From Paractinoplanes pyxinae (lineage in GTDB: Bacteria; Actinomycetota; Actinomycetes; Mycobacteriales; Micromonosporaceae), in contig NZ_JAPNTZ010000006.1 in assembly GCF_026626335.1 (NCBI RefSeq), positions 310,001 through 374,000 on the forward strand: a stretch of DNA of 64,000 nucleotides, read 5' to 3'. The notes under the pieces were generated by a model that was given only the letters and a program-made list of their open reading frames with translations, ran no database searches and was not told the DNA's origin. The position numbers were made by a program, and so were the translations under genes. Positions 51,265-57,689 of this stretch are shown piece after piece. The stretch's first letter is position 1. The number at the start of each line of letters is the position of its first letter.

Positions 51265-51966
51265 ATGCGCGGGAACGTCAACACGGCAGTCCGCACGGCA
51301 AGCACGACGCGTCGCCTCGGCCGGGGCGTGGCCGCAGCCGCGGGCCTGGTCGCTTGCGCCGGGATCGTCTGGACGTCCTCACACGCCACCTTCACCTCGA
51401 CCACCAGCAACGACGGCAACACCGTGTCCGCCGGTACGGTCGCCATCTCCGACAACGACGGCGGATCGTCGAAGCTGTTCAACACCTCGGGCATTGCTCC
51501 GGGCGACGCCGCTGTCTCGAGCTGCATCGCCGTCACTTACACGGGTTCGCTGACGCCCACCGCGATCAAGATGTACTTCCCCATCACGGGCACGAACAAG
51601 GCGCAGGAGAGCGACGCCGGCGGCAGCTACGTCGACTGGGCCGACTCTGACGCCTCGGAGATGGACAAGTACACCACCCTGCACGTCGAGGTCAACACCA
51701 CCGACTTGACCCTGACCAACCCCACCTTCAACGACTGCACGCCGGCCAGCAACTCTTGGCAGGACGTCGTGGCGGCGACCCCACTTCAGACGCTCATCAA
51801 GAACAACAACACCTACGCCGGTACCAGCCTCGCCTCACCGGCCATCGCCCAAGGCAAGTGGCGTATCTTCCGTTTCACATACGAGCTTCCGGCGTCCGCG
51901 TCTCCGCAGAACGGCGCACAGGGTGACGGCGTGAAGTTCGGAGTCAATTGGGAGGCGCAGCGATAG
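51265..51966 (+). CDS. TasA/CalY (camelysin)-like exported protein, first paralogue
   Basis: 233 residues. ATG 51265 has AGGGGAG four bases upstream; ATG 51250 would overlap the peptidase stop. Signal: RRLGRGVAAAAGLVACAGIVWTSSHA then TFTSTTSNDGNTVSAGTVAISDN, the TasA/CalY pattern in which cleavage is by SipW and the mature start is rich in T/S/N. Beta-rich mature part with one Cys pair (SSCIAVTYTG, NDCTPAS). In Bacillus this family forms amyloid-like or camelysin fibres in the biofilm matrix. Here that role is inferred from the signal, the paralogue and the peptidase. Confidence 0.8.
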   Translation: MRGNVNTAVRTASTTRRLGRGVAAAAGLVACAGIVWTSSHATFTSTTSNDGNTVSAGTVAISDNDGGSSKLFNTSGIAPGDAAVSSCIAVTYTGSLTPTAIKMYFPITGTNKAQESDAGGSYVDWADSDASEMDKYTTLHVEVNTTDLTLTNPTFNDCTPASNSWQDVVAATPLQTLIKNNNTYAGTSLASPAIAQGKWRIFRFTYELPASASPQNGAQGDGVKFGVNWEAQR

Positions 51967-52076
51967 GCGTCAAGTGACTCGGCAAGTTGGCTCCGGTGGC
52001 GTTCAGCCGCCGGAGCCGCTTCGCGTTCAGCGCCGCCGAGGCCCTGCCGAACAGGCAAGGGAGGAGGCCGGGAGCC

Positions 52077-52679
52077 GTGGGCAGACATTCCCGCCGGCCG
52101 CAGCGCCGCCTCTGGCGTCGCCTGCGCTGGTATGCCGCCGCTACGGCCGTCGCAGTAGCGGTGACTCACCTACGCCCAGCCGACGCACGCTTCACGGCCA
52201 CCACTTCGAACAGCGGCAACGCTATGTCCAGCGGGACGGTCGTGCTGACCGGCTCGGCCGCCACGGGCAGCCAGTTCTTCACCGCCACCAACGGGATTCC
52301 CGGGAGCACCGCCTTCACCTGCGTCATCACGACGTACACGGGAACGCTGCCCGCGACGGTCCGCATGTATATCCCTGCGGTGACCGGCACGCTGGGCTCG
52401 TACATGGTTTTTCGAGTTCAGAGCGGCACCGGCAGCAACACCGACTGCAGCGACTTCACGGCGACCAGCACGCCTTACAACAGCACCGGCATGCGCGCGT
52501 CCTCGCAGACTCTGGCGAACTTCGTCTCGACCAGCAGCACCTGGGCAACCGGAGTCGGCACTTGGTCCGTGACCACCAACGCGACCCGGACGTGGAAGCT
52601 CGAGTGGATCATCCAGGGCGACGACGCCGCCCAAGGCCAATCCGCTACTTTCACGGCCCGCTGGGAAGCCCAACGCTGA
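52077..52679 (+). CDS. TasA/CalY-like exported protein, second paralogue
   Basis: 200 residues from GTG 52077, with GGAGGAGG nine bases upstream. VGRHSRRPQRRLWRRLRW, a short helix, then ADARFTATTSNSGNAMSSGTVVLTG. It aligns with the first paralogue along its length: FTATTSN/FTSTTSN, (S/A)GTV, TCVITTYTGTLPATVRMYIPAVTG against SCIAVTYTGSLTPTAIKMYFPITG, both ending W-E-A-Q-R. A C...C pair is conserved. Two subunits suggests a heteropolymer or a major/minor pair. Its TGA is followed in the same frame by the next gene. Confidence 0.8.
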   Translation: MGRHSRRPQRRLWRRLRWYAAATAVAVAVTHLRPADARFTATTSNSGNAMSSGTVVLTGSAATGSQFFTATNGIPGSTAFTCVITTYTGTLPATVRMYIPAVTGTLGSYMVFRVQSGTGSNTDCSDFTATSTPYNSTGMRASSQTLANFVSTSSTWATGVGTWSVTTNATRTWKLEWIIQGDDAAQGQSATFTARWEAQR

Positions 52680-52700
52680 CCTCGAGGCCGGCAAGAGTTA

Positions 52701-53156
52701 ATTTCGAGGATCTTCGGCCTGGCGGCTGCCATCATCGTCGCCGCCGGAGTCGGCGTTGTCCCCCAGGCCAACGGTCTCAGCAGCTACGGGTGCCCTGACC
52801 CGACCGTGAGTGACCGGCTCAATGTCTGCCTCTACAAGGGCTACTCCCTTCAGCCGTCCCCCGGTTTCTGGCGTCGCTCCTGGGGCCAGGTCGGAAGCGG
52901 CTGCCAGAACCTGTCACTGCACCGCTGGACGACCGGTGGACCCGTGAACGACGCGACCTCCAGCCTCGGCGTGTCGGTCCGCACCGACGCCGGCGCCTAC
53001 CGGGTGCGCTTCTACAACTGGACGAACTGCTCGTCAGCCAACGGGTACGTCGACCGGGAGGTCTCGGGCAGCGGTTACAACAACCGCACCGACTTCGGCC
53101 TGGACTTCTACGGCCTCGACGACTGGATCGGCTCCGTTCAGATCTTCGCGATCTAA
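52701..53156 (+). CDS. Secreted beta/gamma-crystallin or I36 inhibitor-like protein, start codon unusual
   Basis: The domain SDRLNVCLYKGYSLQPSPGFWRRS, GCQNLSLHRW, NDATSSLGVSVR resembles peptidase inhibitor I36/crystallin folds, with four cysteines. A clear signal-like sequence (RIFGLAAAIIVAAGVGVVPQANG) precedes it in frame, but no ATG, GTG or TTG lies between the previous TGA and GTG 52806. The coordinates here assume ATT at 52701; the conservative start is 52806, which would leave the protein inside the cell. CTG 52719 behind GAGG is another choice. A mutated start is also possible. Confidence 0.55.
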   Translation: MSRIFGLAAAIIVAAGVGVVPQANGLSSYGCPDPTVSDRLNVCLYKGYSLQPSPGFWRRSWGQVGSGCQNLSLHRWTTGGPVNDATSSLGVSVRTDAGAYRVRFYNWTNCSSANGYVDREVSGSGYNNRTDFGLDFYGLDDWIGSVQIFAI

Positions 53157-53183
53157 GTTCCCGATTCGGCCGCAGCGTCGCCG

Positions 53184-53233
53184 CAACAGGTGCAGGGCCC
53201 CTCGTTCAGGCGAGCCGGGCGCTGCACCTGTTG
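53184..53233 (+). terminator. Long hairpin at the end of the SipW/TasA operon
   Basis: Perfect 12-bp arms CAACAGGTGCAG (53184-53195) and CTGCACCTGTTG (53222-53233) with a 26-base structured loop, 28 bases after the crystallin-like stop. Confidence 0.65.
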
Positions 53234-53346
53234 TCACTATCCTCGCGGATAATGGCATTGCTGCCACTGGAGTCCGTGGATCGCGGGCGTGACGCTGAGA
53301 GGGAACCGCGCGTCGCGCACTCGGGACCACGATGGGGAACTCTGCT

Positions 53347-54354
53347 ATGGCTGAATCGATGAAGGCTGTTGTGCTCACTCGTTTCGGAGGGGCCGACGCT
53401 TTCGAGGTGCGCGACGTCGCCGTACCGGAAGTCGGGCCTCGCCAGGTGCGGGTGCGCGTTCATGCGACCGCTATCAACCCGCTTGACTATCAGATCCGGC
53501 GCGGGGACTACGCGGATCAGGTGCCGCTTCCGGCTATCACCGGGCATGACATCTCCGGCGTGATCGAGGAGGTCGGATCGCACGTGACGGAGTTCCGTGT
53601 CGGCGACGCGGTGTACTACACGCCGCGGATCTTCGGTGGGCCCGGCTCCTACGCCGAGCAGCACGTCGCCGACGTCGACCTCGTGGGCCGGAAGCCGGAG
53701 AACCTCAGTCACCTCGAGGCCGCCAGCCTGACTCTCGTCGGCGGAACGGTCTGGGAGGCTCTCGTGACGCGGGCTCAGCTCACCGTGGGCGAGACGATCC
53801 TGATCCATGGCGGCACCGGCGGCGTCGGCACGATCGCGATCCAGGTCGCGAAGGCGATGGGCGTACGAGTAATCACCACCGCCAGGGCCCGCGATCACGA
53901 GTTCGTACGCTCGCTCGGAGCGGACGCGGCGATCGACTTCGCGGCGACGGACTACGTCGATGCCGTGGCCGAGATGACGCGCGGCGAGGGGGTCGACGTC
54001 GTCCTCGACACGATCGGCGGCGACACGCTCACCCGCAGCCCGCTGGCGCTCGCCGACTCCGGACGGGTGGTCAGCATCGTCGACATCGCGCAGCCGCAGA
54101 ACCTCATCGACGCGTGGGACAAGAACGCCGCCTACCACTTGGTCTTCACCCGGCAGAACCGGGGAAAGCTGGACGCGCTGACCAACCTGGTCGAGCGCGG
54201 CCTCGTGAAGCCGATCATCGGCGCGACGCTTCCGCTCGCTCGCGTGGGCGAGGCTCACGAGCTGCTGGAGAACAGGCGGTCGTACGCACTCCGCGGCAAG
54301 GTTGCAATCGATGTGGCCGGCGAAAGTGTTGCGCTTCCCCCGCGTACGTCGTAA
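53347..54354 (+). CDS. Zinc-independent MDR family NADPH:quinone oxidoreductase
   Basis: 335 residues. MKAVVLTRFGGADAFEVRDVAVPEVGPRQVRV, ATAINPLDYQIRRG, GHDISGVIEEVG, and the NADPH loop ILIHGGTGGVGTIAIQVAKAMG. No zinc cysteines. Typical zeta-crystallin/quinone reductase. ATG 53347 has GGGGA eight bases upstream; 53332 and 53359 are alternatives. It abuts the convergent GlxA-type regulator gene with no gap. Confidence 0.9.
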   Translation: MAESMKAVVLTRFGGADAFEVRDVAVPEVGPRQVRVRVHATAINPLDYQIRRGDYADQVPLPAITGHDISGVIEEVGSHVTEFRVGDAVYYTPRIFGGPGSYAEQHVADVDLVGRKPENLSHLEAASLTLVGGTVWEALVTRAQLTVGETILIHGGTGGVGTIAIQVAKAMGVRVITTARARDHEFVRSLGADAAIDFAATDYVDAVAEMTRGEGVDVVLDTIGGDTLTRSPLALADSGRVVSIVDIAQPQNLIDAWDKNAAYHLVFTRQNRGKLDALTNLVERGLVKPIIGATLPLARVGEAHELLENRRSYALRGKVAIDVAGESVALPPRTS

Positions 54355-55302
54355 TTAGTTCCGCCCCGAGAAGGTGGCGCGATATTCGGTGGGCGACACA
54401 TCAAGGAGCCGGCGGAAGTGCAGCCGGAGATTCGACCCGGTCCCCAGTCCCACCTCTTCCGCGATGCAATCCACCGACAGCTTCGTGCTTTCCAACAGTT
54501 CGCGGGCGGTGTCGACCCGCGCCCGCAGAATCCACTGCAGCGGCGTGCTGCCGGTCTCTTCGGCAAAGCGACGCATGAACGTACGCGGCGACAGTTGCGC
54601 GTGCGCGGCGAGCCCCGCAATCGTGAGCGGCTGCCCGAGCCGCGCCATGGCCCATTCCCGCGTCGCGGCCAGGCTTTCGCCCTGCACGGCCGGGCCGGTC
54701 TTCGGCAGGTATTGAGCTTGACCCCCGGCCCGGTAGGGCGCCGTGACGAGCCCCCGAGCGATCTCATTGGCAGCGCTCACACCGAGGTCCCGCCGAACGA
54801 TGTGAAGACACAAATCAAGCCCGGCCGCAGCCCCCGCCGACGTAAGAATGGACCCCTCGTCAACAAAGAGCACGTTCGGCTCAACCGTGACCCGTGGGTG
54901 CCGCTCGGCAAGCTTCTCCGCCGCATCCCAGTGCGTAGTAGCTCGCAGCCCATCGAGCAGCCCAGCATCCGCCAGCGCAAACGCCCCGTAACAAATCGAA
55001 GCGATACGCACCCCCTTTCCTGCAGCGCTCCGAAGGGCCTCGCACACCTCCACCGGAATCGGCCGGCCCGCCGGTGCGTACCCCGGCACAACGATCGTGT
55101 CCGCGTCGTCCAACGCTTCCAGCCCTCGCGGAACCGTGAAGCCGAAATCCCCGTGCGCCGGCACCGTCCCCGCGACAACCCCACAGGTCGACACCTCGTA
55201 GGGAAAACCGGACTCGGGATGAAACACCTCCGCCGGAATCCCGACGTCCAACGGCAGCGCCCCCTCGAGGACGAGAACCACCACCCGGTGCGATTTGCGC
55301 AT
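54355..55302 (-). CDS. GlxA family regulator: DJ-1/PfpI domain plus AraC DNA-binding domain
   Basis: 315 residues. DJ-1 domain 1-190: VVVLVLEGALPLDVGIPAEVF, the nucleophile elbow RIASICYGAFALADAGLLDG, TTHWDAAEKLAERHP. AraC helix-turn-helix pair from about 215: LTIAGLAAHAQLSPRTFMRRFAEETGSTPLQWI and LSVDCIAEEVGLGTGSNLRLHFRRLLDVSPTEYR. A transcription regulator that may sense a small molecule through the DJ-1 cysteine. Likely controls the convergent oxidoreductase or distant genes; no target shown. Confidence 0.9.
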   Translation of the reverse strand: MRKSHRVVVLVLEGALPLDVGIPAEVFHPESGFPYEVSTCGVVAGTVPAHGDFGFTVPRGLEALDDADTIVVPGYAPAGRPIPVEVCEALRSAAGKGVRIASICYGAFALADAGLLDGLRATTHWDAAEKLAERHPRVTVEPNVLFVDEGSILTSAGAAAGLDLCLHIVRRDLGVSAANEIARGLVTAPYRAGGQAQYLPKTGPAVQGESLAATREWAMARLGQPLTIAGLAAHAQLSPRTFMRRFAEETGSTPLQWILRARVDTARELLESTKLSVDCIAEEVGLGTGSNLRLHFRRLLDVSPTEYRATFSGRN

Positions 55303-55705
55303 CCCCGGCCCCCATCCACCCCGATGCCAGTCGTGGCACCATCCTCGCACCTGCGCGCATTACTGCCATCGCGCCGGACGCTTTGCCCAACGGTGCGCCC
55401 GATCGATGAGGGCTCGGCGTGAGAGACCGAGAAGAACACGCTGGGCTCCAACGGGCCGCTCCCCCGGCCCTAAATCCGGTGCCGGATACTGACCGCGAGA
55501 CCTACCATCGACCGCGAGCGCGGGCTCGGATTTGTCGCCGAGGGCAACGGTGGCCACATGGGAGCCTGATTTGTCCCGCACCCCCGCGCCTCCCACCGAC
55601 GCGATGCCGTCTCGAAACAGTGTTCGCACGCCGACGCCGAATAGCGAAGGGTGCCCACCGCACCGTGGGGTTTCAGGGGGCTCGGCCCCCTGAGCAGACA
55701 TGACG
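55303..55705. other. Gap between GlxA gene and tRNA cluster, nothing recognised
   Basis: Frames here are short or Arg-rich antisense frames. It contains the regulator's promoter region and the region downstream of the tRNA transcript. No integrase or attachment-site duplicate of the tRNA-Val 3' end was seen. Confidence 0.4.
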
Positions 55706-55745
55706 AGGGGCCGCGGTCTGCGCTTTCCGCAGACACACGGCCCCT
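55706..55745 (-). terminator. Interrupted hairpin after tRNA-Val
   Basis: Outer arms AGGGGCCG and CGGCCCCT and inner arms GTCTGCG and CGCAGAC around a small loop. It begins nine bases past the 3' end of tRNA-Val on the minus strand and probably ends the tRNA transcript. Confidence 0.6.
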
Positions 55746-55753
55746 GCCACTCG

Positions 55754-55825
55754 TGGGCGATACTGGGATCGAACCAGTGACCTCTTCCGTGTCAAGGAAG
55801 CGCGCTCCCGCTGCGCCAATCGCCC
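55754..55825 (-). tRNA. tRNA-Val (GAC)
   Basis: 72 nt. Seven-bp acceptor stem GGGCGAT/ATCGCCC, T-arm GGTTCGATCCC, anticodon loop CTTGACAC giving GAC. Discriminator A, no encoded CCA. Last of three tRNA genes read leftward. Confidence 0.93.
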
Positions 55826-55845
55826 TCGGGTATAGACCTCTTGCG

Positions 55846-55916
55846 AGGTGGAGACGGGATTTGAACCCGTGTAGACGGCTTTGCAGGCCGTTGCCTCGCC
55901 TCTCGGCCACTCCACC
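55846..55916 (-). tRNA. tRNA-Cys (GCA)
   Basis: 71 nt. Acceptor GGTGGAG/CTCCACC, T-arm GGTTCAAATCC, anticodon loop CCTGCAAA giving GCA. Discriminator U. Twenty bases separate it from tRNA-Val. Confidence 0.93.
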
Positions 55917-55950
55917 GAGCAGGCCCAGCACGTCTGTGAAGGCCTCTCCG

Positions 55951-56023
55951 AGCGGACGACGGGATTCGAACCCGCGACCCTCACCTTGGCAAGGTGATGC
56001 GCTACCAGCTGCGCTACGTCCGC
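55951..56023 (-). tRNA. tRNA-Gly (GCC)
   Basis: 73 nt. Acceptor GCGGACG/CGTCCGC, T-arm GGTTCGAATCC, anticodon loop CTTGCCAA giving GCC. First of the cluster, with a promoter 34 bases upstream. Confidence 0.93.
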
Positions 56024-56056
56024 TTGTCCCCCCGGGCTTCCCCGGCGACGGATGAA

Positions 56057-56086
56057 ACATTAGCGGGTCACCAGGGGCCTTGCCAA
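56057..56086 (-). promoter_or_regulatory. Promoter of the tRNA cluster
   Basis: On the minus strand TTGGCA (56081-56086), 18 bases, TAATGT (56057-56062). Close to the housekeeping consensus; transcription would start about 27 bases before tRNA-Gly. Confidence 0.6.
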
Positions 56087-56137
56087 ACCGGGGTACCCCG
56101 GCGCGTCGCGGGATGGGGTTCACCTGGGCGTTCCGTG

Positions 56138-56146
56138 TTATCCACA
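56138..56146 (+). promoter_or_regulatory. Perfect DnaA box TTATCCACA
   Basis: Second exact DnaA 9-mer in the window, again followed by GG and about 30 bases before a start codon (Eis-like gene). Confidence 0.4.
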
Positions 56147-56175
56147 GGCCGGGCTCCCGGTGTTGGATGAAGGCC

Positions 56176-57357
56176 ATGGAGTTCCGACAGATCAGCTCGG
56201 CTGAGCGCACGGCGACCATGTTCCCCCTGCAGACGTACGCGTTCATGCCTTCGCCCTGGCCGGCGGAGGAGGAGGCGGCGTACGAGCGGCGCATGGCCTA
56301 TTTCGCGACCGCGATCAACATGGTCGCCGAGGAGGGCGGGCGGGCTCTGGCCTGCGCGGCTTCGCTGCGGATGCGGCAGAACGTGCGTGGCCAGGTGCAT
56401 GACATGGCCGGCATCGCGTCTGTCGCCTCCCATCCGTCGGCTCGGCGGCGGGGGCTGGTGCGTGGGGTGCTCGAGCGGCTGCTGCGCGTGGCTCGCGACG
56501 AGGGCAGCACGGTCAGCGCGCTCTATCCGTTCCGGCCGAGCTTCTACGCCCGGTTCGGCTATGTCGGCACGCCGCGGCACCGGATTGCCACTTTTCCGCC
56601 TGAGGGGCTGTCTCATCTGACGCGGGCCGAGCTGCCGGGCGAGGTCGAGGTGCTGCCCATGCGTGAGGGTTACGCCGAGTGGCAGGGCCTGCAGCGGCGT
56701 CTGCTCGGCGAAAGGCACGGTTTCGCGGTGTACGACGAAACTCGCGCAGCCGAGTTCCGGGAGGACAAGCGTTGGGTGGCGATTGCACGCGTCGACGGTG
56801 AGGTGGCCGGCGCCATCGAGTACCGCGTGGGGGCGTACGGCGGGGATCTTCACGGTTCTGACCTGCTGACCACCGGTCCGCTCGGGCGGGCGCTGTTGCT
56901 GCAGTTCTTCGGCCGGCACGTCGACCAGGTGGCACGCGTCCACGTGCGGGTGAGCACCGACGAGGTGCCCGAGTTGTGGGGCACCGACTTCACCGTGACC
57001 ACCGAGGCCAAGGTCGACCAGCCCCGGCACGGCGGCGCGATGGTGCGCGTCCTCGACATGCCCGCCCTGACCGGCACGGCGGTGGGCGACGGGGACGTCA
57101 CGATCGAGATCCCGGACGACCCGATGGTGGGCGGCCTGTGGCGCCTGACCGGTGAGGGCGGCCGCCTGACGGTGGCCAAGGGCACGAACACCCCGTCGGC
57201 CACCCTCACGGTCGGCGGTTTCAGCGGGCTTCTGTACGGCGTACTCGATCCGATCGAGGTCGTCACCCGCGGCCTGGGCCAGGTCGACGCCGCCGCGGTG
57301 GGCCCACTGAGCAGCCTGTTCCCCCGCCAGATGCCTTACATCTGTGCCGACTTCTGA
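56176..57357 (+). CDS. Eis-like GNAT N-acetyltransferase
   Basis: 393 residues, three-part Eis architecture. First GNAT: MAGIASVASHPSARRRGLVRGVLERLLRVARDEG (acetyl-CoA loop RRRGLVR) and SALYPFRPSFYARFGYVGTPR. Second GNAT-like domain with WVAIARVDGEVAGAIEYRV. C-terminal SCP2/sterol-carrier-like domain (VTIEIPDDP, LTVAKGTNTPSATLTVGGFSGLLYG) ending with the free carboxylate ICADF, which acts in Eis catalysis. Acetylates amines such as aminoglycosides or protein lysines. ATG 56167 is an alternative start. Confidence 0.9.
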   Translation: MEFRQISSAERTATMFPLQTYAFMPSPWPAEEEAAYERRMAYFATAINMVAEEGGRALACAASLRMRQNVRGQVHDMAGIASVASHPSARRRGLVRGVLERLLRVARDEGSTVSALYPFRPSFYARFGYVGTPRHRIATFPPEGLSHLTRAELPGEVEVLPMREGYAEWQGLQRRLLGERHGFAVYDETRAAEFREDKRWVAIARVDGEVAGAIEYRVGAYGGDLHGSDLLTTGPLGRALLLQFFGRHVDQVARVHVRVSTDEVPELWGTDFTVTTEAKVDQPRHGGAMVRVLDMPALTGTAVGDGDVTIEIPDDPMVGGLWRLTGEGGRLTVAKGTNTPSATLTVGGFSGLLYGVLDPIEVVTRGLGQVDAAAVGPLSSLFPRQMPYICADF

Positions 57358-57392
57358 GCATTTCCGGGCACGCGCGGCCGGGCGGGAAAGGA

Positions 57393-57398
57393 GATAAT
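57393..57398 (+). promoter_or_regulatory. -10 element (GATAAT) of the Ser-x-x repeat gene
   Basis: GATAAT followed by six bases and ATG 57405, the leaderless spacing. It overlaps an AGGAG that could instead be the ribosome site of a longer transcript. Confidence 0.45.
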
Positions 57399-57404
57399 CG
57401 CGGG

Positions 57405-57689
57405 ATGAAGGGCTCGATCTTGTCCTACAAGTCCGAGGACTCCGTGCTGAGCATCTACTCCAAAGGGTCCGTGTTGTCGATCGGGTCCATCGGGTCGTCG
57501 CTCTCCATCGGGTCGGTCGGTTCCAATCTCTCGATCCTGTCGATCGGGTCGTGGCTGTCGGTCGGGTCGATCCTGTCGGCCGTGTCGATCGGGTCGGTCA
57601 TGGCCTGGCGGTCCCGCTGGGGCATCCTGTCGGCGCCGGCCGAAGACCTCCAGCGAGTGCAGGCCAAGCTGCCGAAGCACAAGCGCTAG
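57405..57689 (+). CDS. Small protein of 21 consecutive Ser-x-x triplets, function unknown
   Basis: 94 residues. From residue 4 to 66 every third residue is serine without exception: SIL SYK SED SVL SIY SKG, then SVL SIG SIG SSL SIG SVG, then SNL SIL SIG SWL SVG SIL, then SAV SIG SVM; then AWR SRW GIL and a charged tail ending LPKHKR. The second position is mostly I/V and the third mostly G/L. Such a triplet pattern suits a triangular left-handed beta-helix or another three-residue solenoid, with about 3.5 turns. No signal peptide. I recall similar short hypothetical proteins in actinobacteria, without a known role. Confidence 0.75.
   Translation: MKGSILSYKSEDSVLSIYSKGSVLSIGSIGSSLSIGSVGSNLSILSIGSWLSVGSILSAVSIGSVMAWRSRWGILSAPAEDLQRVQAKLPKHKR

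Noticed and set aside
55754..56023. tRNA cluster as an integration site of a mobile element
   Set aside because: No integrase, excisionase or duplicated tRNA 3' end was found on either side within the window.
55470..56294. 274-codon frame on the minus strand across the tRNA genes
   Set aside because: It runs through three well-folded tRNAs; the translated matches to 'SxTRKRSLVRS'-like peptides are the familiar artefact of translating tRNA genes.
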